NCBI GenBank assembly: GCA_023433655.1
Contig: JAEYUE010000287.1
Coordinates: forward strand, 1 to 5,586
Origin: Pseudomonadota bacterium
Lineage (GTDB): Bacteria; Pseudomonadota; Alphaproteobacteria; Caulobacterales; Caulobacteraceae
Direction: 5' to 3'
Length of the DNA stretch: 5,586 bases
Shown here: positions 1 to 5,198 of the stretch, piece after piece
Layout of the letters: each line of letters starts with the position of its first letter
Position numbering within the stretch: position 1 is the stretch's first letter
Made by a program: the position numbers and the translations under genes
Notes under the pieces: model-generated
Seen by the model: only the letters and a program-made list of their open reading frames with translations
Database searches by the model: none
Told to the model about the DNA's origin: nothing

Positions 1-458
1 CGGTTCAGCACCGCGACCCGGGCGCCCGCGGCGACGAGGGCCGCCACCGCCGCCCGCGCCGCGCCGCCGGCGCCCAGCACCAGAACGGGCCGGCCGCCGA
101 CCTCCAGCTCCGCCGCCTGTTCGCGCAGGGCGGCCATCAGGCCCTCGCCGTCGGTGCTATCCGCCCGCACCCGCCCCTCCCGGGAGACCAGCAGATTGGC
201 CGATCCGCAGGCCGAAGCCGTCGCCCCGACCTCGTCCGCGAGCGACAGGGCCAGCTCCTTGTAGGGCGCGGTGACGTTCAGTCCCCGCAGTTCGCCCCGC
301 CGGCCCCGCTCGACCAGGCGGCGGAAGGCCTCGGCGTTCTCCGGTTCGAACGCCTCGTAGCGGGCGTCCAGTCCCGCCGCCCGAATCCAGGCGGTGTGGA
401 GGAGGGGGCTAAGCGAATGGCCGATCGGCCGCCCCGCCACGCCGGCCAGCACCGTCAC
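1..458 (-). CDS. aroE: Shikimate dehydrogenase AroE, N-terminal 152 residues (C-terminus beyond window edge)
   Basis: NADP-dependent reduction of 3-dehydroshikimate to shikimate in the cytoplasmic aromatic amino acid pathway. The translation starts VTVLAGVAGRPIGHSLSPLL. It shows the shikimate-binding GHSLSP motif (residues 13-18), NVTAPYK (61-67) with the expected catalytic Lys67, Asn88 in SANLL, STDGEG (101-106) with the partner Asp103, and the nucleotide-binding GAGGAARA (129-136). It then reaches VLNR at the window edge, where the family's NRT motif would follow. About 55% of a usual 270-280 residue protein is present. The GTG start at 458 is chosen because it forms a GTGA overlap with the maf stop and places GRPIGHS at the usual distance from the N-terminus; the Shine-Dalgarno is weak, which suggests coupling to maf. 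One oddity is STDG in place of the more common NTDG; the catalytic Asp is kept. Identification is firm from motifs, although no database search was made. Confidence 0.95.
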   Translation of the reverse strand, partial: MTVLAGVAGRPIGHSLSPLLHTAWIRAAGLDARYEAFEPENAEAFRRLVERGRRGELRGLNVTAPYKELALSLADEVGATASACGSANLLVSREGRVRADSTDGEGLMAALREQAAELEVGGRPVLVLGAGGAARAAVAALVAAGARVAVLN

Positions 459-1051
459 GACGGCAGCACCCCGGCCCGGCGCAGCTCGGCCAGCACCGGC
501 CACAGCGGCATGCCGAGGACGGTGAAGTAATCGCCCTCCACCGCCTCGAACAGTTGCGCCCCCAGGCCTTCCAGTCGGTAGGCCCCGACCGAACCGAGCA
601 GCGCCTCGCCCTCAGCCGCCAGATAGGCGTCAAGGAAGGCGTCCGAGAAGTCCCGCATGCGCATCGTCGCCGTATCGACGCCGGACCAGACCACCTGCCC
701 CTTGTGCGCCAGGGCGGCTCCGGAATGCAGCTGATGCGTCCGCCCCCGCATCTCCGCCAGCCGCGCCCGGGCGGCCGCCAGCGACGGGGCTTTCGACACA
801 AGGCCTCCGGCGAAGGCAAGCGTCTGGTCGGCCCCCAGCACCCAGGCGTCCGGATCCCGGCGCGAAACCGCCAGCGCCTTCACCCACGCCAGCTCCGCGG
901 CCAGCCCGGCGGCGTCAGCCGGATCATGGCCGGCCTTGACCGCCGCCTCGTCCACATCCGCCGTCAGCGCCGAGAAGGGCACGCCCGCCTCGGTGAGCAT
1001 GGCGCGGCGCGCGGCGCTCTTCGACGCCAGGATCAGCCGCTCGCCGCTCAC
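455..1051 (-). CDS. maf: Maf-family nucleoside triphosphate pyrophosphatase
   Basis: Maf/HAM1-fold house-cleaning enzyme that hydrolyses modified or non-canonical nucleoside triphosphates to monophosphates in the cytoplasm. The 198-residue length is typical. Visible motifs are the N-terminal LILASKSAARRAML (residues 7-20, the family's SxSxxRR signature), GADQTLAF (73-80) with the presumed catalytic Asp75, Lys87, RGRTHQLHSG (102-111), and the C-terminal GAYRLEGLG and EGDYFTVLGMPL (156-164, 172-183). The ADQ rather than ADT signature resembles the YceF-like group (7-methyl-GTP preference) more than YhdE-like dTTP/UTP pyrophosphatases, but substrate choice is inference. The GTG start at 1051 overlaps the ppsR stop as GTGA and has a GGGGGCGAG stretch just upstream that can act as a ribosome binding site. 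An in-frame extension upstream would run through ppsR and is not credible. The stop overlaps the aroE GTG in the same way, so maf is the middle gene of a coupled ppsR-maf-aroE operon. Confidence 0.93.
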   Translation of the reverse strand: MSGERLILASKSAARRAMLTEAGVPFSALTADVDEAAVKAGHDPADAAGLAAELAWVKALAVSRRDPDAWVLGADQTLAFAGGLVSKAPSLAAARARLAEMRGRTHQLHSGAALAHKGQVVWSGVDTATMRMRDFSDAFLDAYLAAEGEALLGSVGAYRLEGLGAQLFEAVEGDYFTVLGMPLWPVLAELRRAGVLPS

Positions 1052-1917
1052 CAGCTCGCCCCCACGCGGTGGGTGCGTTTCTCGTTGAGCACATTGATGA
1101 TCGCCGCCGCCGTCTCCTCGACCGAGCGGCGGGTGACGTCGATGACCGGCCAGCCGCGCCGCTCGAAGGCCCGCCGCGCCTTCACGGTCTCCTCCCGGAC
1201 CGCCTCGTGGTCGGTATAGGAGGACGCCCGTCCCGCGTTCAGCCCGTCCAGCCGGTTGCGCCGAATCTGCACCAGCCGGTCGGGCGAGACGGTCAGGCCG
1301 ATGACCAGCGGGTTCTTCAGCTTCGTCAGCCGCTCGCCGTCCTCCTGGCCCGGCACCAGCGGCACGTTGGCGGCGCGGATGCCCCGATGCGCCAGATAGA
1401 TGCAGGTCGGCGTCTTCGACGTCCGGCTGACCCCGCACAGCACCACGTCGGCGCTCTCCAGCTGTTCGGTGGCGCCCTGACCGTCGTCATGGGCCATGGC
1501 GTAGTCCAGCGCCGCGATGCGGTTGAAATAGTCCGTGTCCAAGGCGTGCTGGGCCCCGACCCGCGTCGACAGCGCGGCGCCGAGATAGCGGGACAGGGCG
1601 CCGACCAGCGGATCGAGGGCGGCGATCTGCGGCATGTCCAGCCGCCGGCAGCCCTCCTCCAGCTGTTCGCGCAGTTCGCGGTCGACCAGGGTGTGCAGCA
1701 CCACGCCGGGGGAGGCGGCGATCTCCTCCAGCACCCGGTCCATCTGCTTGGCCGAGCGAACGAGGGCGTAGATGTGCTCGATCGGGATGACGCCGTCGAA
1801 GCGGGCCACCACCGCCTTGGCCATGGCGTTCAGCGTCTCGCCCGTGGAGTCGGACACCAGGTGGACGTGGAAATAGGTGGCGAGACGCGACGGCCCCGCG
1901 GAACGGCCCGGACTCAT
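1048..1917 (-). CDS. ppsR: PpsR/DUF299 pyruvate phosphate dikinase (or PEP synthase) regulatory kinase/pyrophosphorylase
   Basis: Bifunctional regulator of the DUF299 (kinase-PPPase) family. Known members inactivate PEP synthase or pyruvate phosphate dikinase by ADP-dependent threonine phosphorylation and reactivate it by Pi-dependent dephosphorylation; which target applies here cannot be told, though PPDK is likely in this lineage. The 289-residue protein opens MSPGRSAG and reaches the conserved VSDSTGETL at 21-29. It has the P-loop GVSRTSKTP at 162-170 followed by TCIYLA, then PLVPG (186-190), KNPLVIGLT (201-209) and the C-terminal VTRRSVEETAAAI (261-273), all family hallmarks. E. coli PpsR is 277 residues. 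The ATG at 1917 gives a normal N-terminus; the frame is open farther upstream through the intergenic region, but that sequence is low-complexity Arg/Pro/Gly shadow translation. This is the RP001/DUF299 gene that borders the C. crescentus origin. It transcribes away from the gap, and its stop overlaps maf. Confidence 0.94.
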   Translation of the reverse strand: MSPGRSAGPSRLATYFHVHLVSDSTGETLNAMAKAVVARFDGVIPIEHIYALVRSAKQMDRVLEEIAASPGVVLHTLVDRELREQLEEGCRRLDMPQIAALDPLVGALSRYLGAALSTRVGAQHALDTDYFNRIAALDYAMAHDDGQGATEQLESADVVLCGVSRTSKTPTCIYLAHRGIRAANVPLVPGQEDGERLTKLKNPLVIGLTVSPDRLVQIRRNRLDGLNAGRASSYTDHEAVREETVKARRAFERRGWPVIDVTRRSVEETAAAIINVLNEKRTHRVGASW

Positions 1918-1934
1918 GGGGACGGTCTGTCCAT
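1914..1934 (-). other. Possible six-codon leader ORF coupled to ppsR
   Basis: On the minus strand an ATG at 1934 opens MDRPSP and stops at a TGA (1916-1914) that overlaps the ppsR ATG as ATGA. A near-canonical AGGAG (minus strand, 1949-1945) lies 10 bases upstream of this ATG, whereas the ppsR ATG itself has only a weak GGACAG nearby. Ribosomes could load on the mini-ORF and reinitiate at ppsR. The arrangement is visible; the function is inference, and chance is a fair alternative because ATGA overlaps arise easily. Confidence 0.3.
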
Positions 1935-2014
1935 GGTGCGAGGACTCCTGTGGACGGGGCGGGGCGCCGATGCGCCGGCGACAGGCGCCGATCTCCATAG
2001 CAAGCAGCGTCCGC

Positions 2015-2028
2015 CCCCGCGAGCGGGG
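2015..2028. repeat. Short inverted repeat CCCCGC-GA-GCGGGG
   Basis: Perfect 6-base arms with a 2-base centre on the ppsR side of the origin gap. The centre is too short for an RNA hairpin without opening a pair, so it could be a dimeric protein site or simply GC-rich chance. No T-run follows on either strand, so it is not an intrinsic terminator. Confidence 0.35.
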
Positions 2029-2098
2029 ATGAGGGTGGAGCGGCGCCCCGGCTCTCCGGCGATCCGTCCCGCGCCGGCTGCGCGTGGTCGGCCGGGGC

Positions 2099-2107
2099 TG
2101 TGGAGCA
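2099..2107 (-). promoter_or_regulatory. Weak DnaA-box-like 9-mer TGTGGAGCA
   Basis: It matches the inverted DnaA box TGTGGATAA at 7 of 9 positions, keeping the TGTGGA core. It lies about 80 bases from the tandem boxes at 2190-2207. A further TGTGGA occurs at 1949-1954, with poorer flanking bases. These would be moderate or weak sites at best. Confidence 0.35.
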
Positions 2108-2171
2108 TCCCGCTCGCGGACCATCGGCGCCCCGATCCGGTTTCCCGCCAGGGCCCGCTTTGCCTCGCCTG

Positions 2172-2186
2172 TTAAGGTCTCGTTAG
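2172..2186 (+). promoter_or_regulatory. CtrA-type binding site TTAA-N7-TTAG
   Basis: TTAA at 2172-2175 and TTAG at 2183-2186, separated by seven bases, match the CtrA consensus TTAA-N7-TTAA with a single mismatch. TTAA is rare in this GC-rich sequence, and this is its only occurrence in the gap. In C. crescentus, phosphorylated CtrA binds such sites in Cori to block initiation and repress the hemE promoter. The site sits three bases from the first DnaA-like box, so direct interference between CtrA and DnaA is plausible. The match is seen; binding is inferred. Confidence 0.65.
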
Positions 2187-2189
2187 GAC

Positions 2190-2207
2190 TTTTCCACGTT
2201 TTCGACA
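2190..2207 (+). promoter_or_regulatory. Two head-to-tail DnaA-box-like 9-mers
   Basis: TTTTCCACG (2190-2198) is followed without a gap by TTTTCGACA (2199-2207). Each matches TTATCCACA at 7 of 9 positions and they match each other at 7 of 9, so they form a tandem direct repeat in the same orientation. They directly follow the CtrA-type site, and the second runs into an inverted repeat. Departures from consensus suggest moderate or weak DnaA affinity, as is known for several boxes in C. crescentus Cori. Assignment rests on sequence and location only. Confidence 0.55.
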
Positions 2208-2226
2208 GGTCCGCGGACCCTGTCGA
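2202..2226. repeat. 25-base inverted repeat with one unpaired base
   Basis: The left arm TCGACAGGTCCG (2202-2213) pairs with the right arm CGGACCCTGTCGA (2214-2226) over 12 base pairs, with one extra C in the right arm. The inner 12 bases (2208-2219, GGTCCGCGGACC) are a perfect palindrome. The left arm overlaps the second DnaA-like box. A shorter dyad, CTGT-GA-ACAG, follows at 2232-2241. It could be a dimer-binding operator or a cruciform in the origin. No T-run follows, so it is not an intrinsic terminator. Confidence 0.6.
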
Positions 2227-2309
2227 TCGGCCTGTGAACAGCCGGGGCGCCGCGGGCGAAGGATCATGAAATGTTCCGGCCGCTGTCCACGCTATCCCCC
2301 GGCCCACCG

Positions 2310-2341
2310 TTTCCTTCCATCCTTCTTCAATTCGAATGATT
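2310..2341. other. AT-rich pyrimidine tract, candidate DNA unwinding element
   Basis: About 21 of 32 bases are A or T, against roughly 30% in the surroundings. The first part (2310-2328) is all pyrimidine on the plus strand except one A. It then passes through the palindrome ATTCGAAT (2330-2337). Immediately after comes a G-rich stretch, GGG-TA-GGG-A-GGGGG (2342-2355). It is the least GC-rich patch of the gap and sits about 100 bases from the DnaA-like boxes, so it is the best candidate for origin melting. It could equally contain the hemE promoter; no convincing -35/-10 pair was found. Confidence 0.4.
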
Positions 2342-2396
2342 GGGTAGGGAGGGGGTGCGACCTTGTCCCGGGCTTGAGCAGGAACCGGGCCGCCGG

Positions 2397-2408
2397 TAAG
2401 GCCAAGGG
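2397..2408 (+). promoter_or_regulatory. hemE ribosome binding site region
   Basis: TAAGG (2397-2401) lies 10 bases and AAGGG (2404-2408) 3 bases before the hemE ATG at 2412. Either could pair with 16S rRNA; both spacings are a little off the optimum. They support the ATG at 2412 as the start. Confidence 0.5.
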
Positions 2409-2411
2409 TGC

Positions 2412-3455
2412 ATGACCCCCGCTGACGCACCCCTGTTCCTCAAGGCCCTCGCCGGCGAGACGAGCGCAAGGCCGCCGGTTTGGTTCATGCGCCAGGCGGG
2501 GCGCTATCTCCCAGAGTACCGCGCCCTCCGCGCGACGACGCCGGGCTTCATCGAATTCTGCCTCGATCCGGAGAAGGCCGCCGAGGCGACGCTGCAGCCG
2601 ATGCGCCGGTTCGGCTTCGACGCCGCCATCGTTTTCGCCGACATCCTGCTCATCCCCCGCGCCCTTGGTCAGGAGGTCTGGTTCGAGGCCGGCGAGGGAC
2701 CGCGGCTCGGCGCCCTGCCGCCGGTCGAGGCGATGCGCGAGAAGACGGCGGGGGCCGGCGAGGCGCTGCGCGAGGTCGGCCAGACCCTGTCGATCGTTCG
2801 GGCCGCCCTGGAGCCCCACCGCGCCCTGATCGGTTTCGCCGGGGCGCCGTGGACGGTGGCCACCTACATGCTGGACGGCGAGGCGCGCACCATCGGCAAG
2901 GGCGAACGGGCCCAGGCCCGCACCTACGCCTACGCCGAGCCGGACAAGGTCGACGCGGTGCTTGAGGTGCTGGTCGAGGCGACCGCCCACTATCTGAAGA
3001 TGCAGGCCGACGCCGGCGCACAGGCGCTGAAGATCTTCGAGAGCTGGGCCGAGGGCTTGCCGGACGACCTGTTCGAACGGCTGGTGCTGCGGCCCCACCA
3101 GGCGCTGGTCAGGCGGGTGCGCGAGCTCGGCGTCACCGTTCCCCTGATCGGCTTCCCGCGCGGCTCGGCGGCGCTGGCCGAACGCTACGCCGCGGAATGC
3201 GACGTCCAGGCGGTGGCGCTGGACACGGCCTGTCCTTTGGCTGTCGGCCGCCGAGTGCAGGCGATCAAGCCGATCCAGGGCGCGCTCGATCCGCTGCTGC
3301 TGCGGGCCGGCGGGCCGCTGCTCGATCGCCGGGTCGACCAGCTGCTGGAGGCCTGGGGGCAGGGCCCGTGGGTGTTCAACCTCGGCCACGGCATCCTGCC
3401 GGACGTGCCCATCGCCCATGTCGAGCAGGTCCTGAAGCGGATTGGCGCCCAATGA
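2412..3455 (+). CDS. hemE: Uroporphyrinogen III decarboxylase HemE
   Basis: Cytoplasmic haem-pathway enzyme that removes four carboxyl groups from uroporphyrinogen III to give coproporphyrinogen III, without a cofactor. The 347-residue length is typical. The signature VWFMRQAGRYLPEYR (residues 23-37) carries the substrate-binding Arg27 and Arg31. FADILLIP (76-82) carries the catalytic Asp77, GFAGAPWTVATYM (141-153) carries Tyr152, IFESWAE (208-214) carries Ser211, and FNLGHGILP (322-330) carries His326. These correspond to human Arg37, Arg41, Asp86, Tyr164, Ser219 and His339. IQGALDP (288-294) has Ala where QGNLDP is often seen. The ATG at 2412 places PPVWFMRQAGR at the normal distance from the start. 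It is the first gene of a hemE-hemH-hemJ set and its stop overlaps hemH as ATGA. By analogy with C. crescentus, its promoter lies in the origin and may be controlled by CtrA. Confidence 0.97.
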   Translation: MTPADAPLFLKALAGETSARPPVWFMRQAGRYLPEYRALRATTPGFIEFCLDPEKAAEATLQPMRRFGFDAAIVFADILLIPRALGQEVWFEAGEGPRLGALPPVEAMREKTAGAGEALREVGQTLSIVRAALEPHRALIGFAGAPWTVATYMLDGEARTIGKGERAQARTYAYAEPDKVDAVLEVLVEATAHYLKMQADAGAQALKIFESWAEGLPDDLFERLVLRPHQALVRRVRELGVTVPLIGFPRGSAALAERYAAECDVQAVALDTACPLAVGRRVQAIKPIQGALDPLLLRAGGPLLDRRVDQLLEAWGQGPWVFNLGHGILPDVPIAHVEQVLKRIGAQ

Positions 3456-4510
3456 CCCCGCTGACCGGCCGCCGCATCGCGATCGTCCTGTTCAATCTGG
3501 GCGGCCCCGACGACCAGGCGACGGTCAGACCGTTCCTGTTCAACCTGTTCAACGATCCGGCCATCATCGGTCTGCCGGGGATCGTGCGAACCCCGCTGGC
3601 GGGGTTTATCTCGAGCCGGCGCGAGAAGGCCGCCCAGGCCAATTACGCCCTGATGGGGGGCGGCTCGCCGCTGCTGCCCGAGACGCGCCGGCAGGCGGAG
3701 GCGCTGGAATCGGCGCTGGCGAGGCGCCTTCCGGACGACGAGGTCCGCGCCTTCATCGCCATGCGCTACTGGACGCCCCTGACCGCGGCGACCGCTACCG
3801 AGGTGGCGGCCTTCGGCCCGGACGAGATCGTGCTCCTGCCGCTCTACCCGCAGTACTCGACCACCACCTCGGCCTCTTCACTGAAGGAGTGGAACGCCCT
3901 CTACGCCGGTTCGGGCGACAGCCGCACGGTCTGCTGCTGGCCCGAGGCCTACGGCTGGATCGACGCCCAGGCGACGGCGATCGCAGCCAGGCTGGACGAA
4001 GCGGGAGAGGCCCCGGTTCGTGTTCTGTTCTCCGCTCACGGAATTCCCGAGAAGCTGGTCTCAGGCAAGGGCGATCCCTACCAGGAACAGGTGGAGAGCA
4101 CCGTGGCGGCGGTTGTGGCGCGATTGGGCGAGCTGGGCCGGACGGTCGACCATACCCTCTGCTACCAGAGCCGCGTCGGACCCCTGAAGTGGCTGGGCCC
4201 CTCGACGCCGGAAGCCCTGGAGCAGGCCGCGCGGGACGGGAAGGGAGCCGTGATCGTGCCGATCGCCTTCGTATCCGAACACGTCGAGACCCTCGTCGAA
4301 CTGGATATCGAATTCGCCGAACTGGCCCACGAGCTGGGCGCGGCGCCCTACCTGCGGGTTCCGGCCGTCGGGACGGCCGCGCCGTTCATTGACGCCCTCG
4401 CCGACGCCACGATGCACGCGCTCGGCAGGACCGGGGTGGCGCCCTACGGCCCCGGCTGCCGCGGCGACTGGAAGGCCTGCCCCTGCCAGAACGAACGGAG
4501 GGCCGGATGA
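3452..4510 (+). CDS. hemH: Ferrochelatase HemH, probably [2Fe-2S] type
   Basis: Inserts Fe(II) into protoporphyrin IX to form protohaem, usually at the cytoplasmic face of the inner membrane. The 352-residue protein shows VLFNLGGPD (12-20), LYPQYSTTTSAS (131-142), the signature VLFSAHGIPEKLV (191-203) with catalytic His196, CYQSRVGPLKWLGPST (237-252) and VSEHVETLVELDIEF (274-288) with Glu279; these correspond to human His263 and Glu343. The C-terminus has CRGDWKACPC (Cys336, 343, 345), and there are further cysteines at 161, 162 and 237. C. crescentus ferrochelatase is known to hold a [2Fe-2S] cluster, and the clustered C-terminal cysteines suggest the same here; the exact ligands are not proven. 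The ATG at 3452 is chosen for its ATGA overlap with hemE and for starting just before the conserved IVLFNLGGP. The frame is open upstream, but only as hemE shadow. Its Shine-Dalgarno is weak, so coupling to hemE is likely. Confidence 0.97.
   Translation: MTPLTGRRIAIVLFNLGGPDDQATVRPFLFNLFNDPAIIGLPGIVRTPLAGFISSRREKAAQANYALMGGGSPLLPETRRQAEALESALARRLPDDEVRAFIAMRYWTPLTAATATEVAAFGPDEIVLLPLYPQYSTTTSASSLKEWNALYAGSGDSRTVCCWPEAYGWIDAQATAIAARLDEAGEAPVRVLFSAHGIPEKLVSGKGDPYQEQVESTVAAVVARLGELGRTVDHTLCYQSRVGPLKWLGPSTPEALEQAARDGKGAVIVPIAFVSEHVETLVELDIEFAELAHELGAAPYLRVPAVGTAAPFIDALADATMHALGRTGVAPYGPGCRGDWKACPCQNERRAG
4497..4502 (+). promoter_or_regulatory. hemJ Shine-Dalgarno GGAGGG inside the hemH 3' end
   Basis: A strong GGAGGG lies four bases before the hemJ ATG at 4507, within the last hemH codons. 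It supports this start and suggests that hemJ can recruit ribosomes independently as well as through the ATGA overlap. Confidence 0.7.
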
Positions 4511-4977
4511 ACTGGTACGACCTCGTCCGCGGCCTGCACATCCTGGCGGTGATCGCCTGGATGGCCGGACTGCTCTTCCTGCCCCGGCTCTACGCCTACG
4601 ACGTGGAGCAGGCGGGCAGGCCGGAGCCCCTGCGCACGGAGATGCAGGGGCTGCTGCGGATATGGCAGGGTCGCCTGCTCGGCATCATCTTGCGGCCGGC
4701 CATGGGCGCCGCCTGGGTGTTTGGCCTGTGGCTGCTCTGGCTGCGCAGCGGGAATGGCTCTGACTGGAGTTTCGCCCACCAGCCGTGGATGATCGCCAAA
4801 CTGCTTGGCGTGGTGGCGCTCAGCGCCTGGCACGGCTACCTCGCCGGCGAGCGCAAGCGGATCGTCGCCGGGATTTCCGCCCGCTCGGGCCGGTTCTGGC
4901 GCATGACCAACGAGATCCCCTTCCTGATCGCCACCGTCATGGTGCTGTCGGTCACCACGGAGTGGGCGTTCGGGTGA
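4507..4977 (+). CDS. hemJ: Protoporphyrinogen IX oxidase HemJ (membrane protein)
   Basis: Inner-membrane enzyme that oxidises protoporphyrinogen IX to protoporphyrin IX, the substrate of HemH. HemJ replaces HemG or HemY in most alphaproteobacteria and in cyanobacteria. The 156-residue protein has four hydrophobic segments, roughly residues 8-27, 56-79, 95-113 and 136-153. Family features are GLHILAVIAWMAGLLFLPRLYAY (9-31) with His11, the Arg-rich QGRLLGIILRP (54-64), MIAKLLGVVALSAWHGY (95-111) with Lys98 and His109, and RMTNEIPFL (132-140), matching the conserved NExP motif near the last helix. His11 is the usual candidate haem ligand in the family. It follows hemH with an ATGA overlap and is well placed to pass product to HemH. 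No credible alternative function; the small size rules out HemY. Confidence 0.95.
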   Translation: MNWYDLVRGLHILAVIAWMAGLLFLPRLYAYDVEQAGRPEPLRTEMQGLLRIWQGRLLGIILRPAMGAAWVFGLWLLWLRSGNGSDWSFAHQPWMIAKLLGVVALSAWHGYLAGERKRIVAGISARSGRFWRMTNEIPFLIATVMVLSVTTEWAFG

Positions 4978-5198
4978 CCGCCGGAAGGCCGCGCTTGACC
5001 TGACCTTCGCGGCGTGGTTTCGCTGCTCCCGAACCGTTCCTGGCTGCGCCGGACGGTCCCTCTCTTCAGCGACGCCTGCCGGATCGACCCTGCGGGAGCC
5101 CGCCGCACCTCCTTTCGGCCGCCTGGCCGCACATCGTCAGCCGCACCGATCTCGCCTGCCGGCGAGCGCCCGGGCGCGCACGCCTTGAGAAGACACCG
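4978..5198 (+). promoter_or_regulatory. rho 5' leader region, C-rich, possible Rho autoregulation
   Basis: The 221 bases between hemJ and rho contain no recognised gene. By hand count 5021-5160 has about 64 C and 38 G in 140 bases on the transcript strand, a C-over-G bias typical of Rho loading (rut) segments; E. coli rho is autoregulated by termination in its leader. The start of the gap holds a 6-base stem (GCCGCG 4988-4993 with CGCGGC 5008-5013, 14-base loop) without a T-run. TTGACC at 4995-5000 resembles a -35 box, but no good -10 follows. Whether rho has its own promoter here or is read through from hemJ cannot be decided by eye. Confidence 0.4.

Larger units (their letters stand above)
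1963..2131. repeat. GGCGCCGAT 9-mer in three copies
   Basis: GGCGCCGAT occurs at 1963-1971 and again at 1984-1992, same orientation and exactly 21 bases apart (two helical turns), and once inverted (ATCGGCGCC) at 2123-2131. All three are on the ppsR side of the gap. The GGCGCC core is a common palindrome in GC-rich DNA, but the shared GAT extension and helical spacing make a protein-binding motif possible. No known binding protein is recognised. Confidence 0.45.
1918..2411. other. oriC: Putative chromosomal replication origin (Cori-like) and divergent ppsR/hemE control region
   Basis: This 494-base stretch carries no credible protein gene. It lies between divergent ppsR (DUF299/RP001) and hemE, the exact position of the C. 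crescentus origin, where the strong hemE promoter overlaps the origin and CtrA competes with replication. Within it I can see a CtrA-type site (2172-2186), two tandem DnaA-like boxes (2190-2207), an inverted repeat (2202-2226), an AT-rich pyrimidine tract near hemE (2310-2341), weaker DnaA-like 9-mers (2099-2107, 1949-1957, 2283-2291) and repeated GGCGCCGAT motifs. All flanking genes are transcribed away from it, as expected for leading-strand genes at an origin. The gene context is strong evidence. The boxes are imperfect (none matches TTATCCACA fully), and no IHF site or promoter could be placed with confidence by eye. Confidence 0.75.

Noticed and set aside
1914..2108. 64-codon minus-strand frame (MLHSPGRPRAAG...) upstream of ppsR
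   Set aside because: No domain, no Shine-Dalgarno at its first ATG, and composition expected of GC-rich non-coding DNA; only its last six codons have a plausible ribosome site.
1069..2175. Long plus-strand open frame opposite ppsR
   Set aside because: Antisense shadow of a clear ppsR gene; the product is Arg/Gly/His-rich without any recognisable motif.
2261..2341. IHF site near the AT-rich patch
   Set aside because: ATCATGAAATGTT and CAATTCGAATGATT each depart from WATCAANNNNTTR at several fixed positions.
2342..2355. G-quadruplex before hemE
   Set aside because: Only three separate G-tracts are present; a fourth would need to come from splitting the final G5 with no loop.
1918..2430. In-frame upstream extension of ppsR through the whole origin gap to a 460-residue protein
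   Set aside because: The extension reads as Arg/Pro/Gly-rich low-complexity sequence, overlaps the hemE start, and known family members begin just before VSDSTGET.
2292..3452. Long minus-strand open frame opposite hemE
   Set aside because: Antisense shadow produced by high GC; hemE carries all its catalytic residues on the other strand.
4988..5013. GCCGCG/CGCGGC stem as an intrinsic terminator of the hem operon
   Set aside because: Fourteen-base loop and no T-run after the stem.
4995..5023. TTGACC as the -35 of a rho promoter
   Set aside because: At 17 bases spacing the -10 would be TTTCGC, which does not match a housekeeping or Caulobacter-type promoter.
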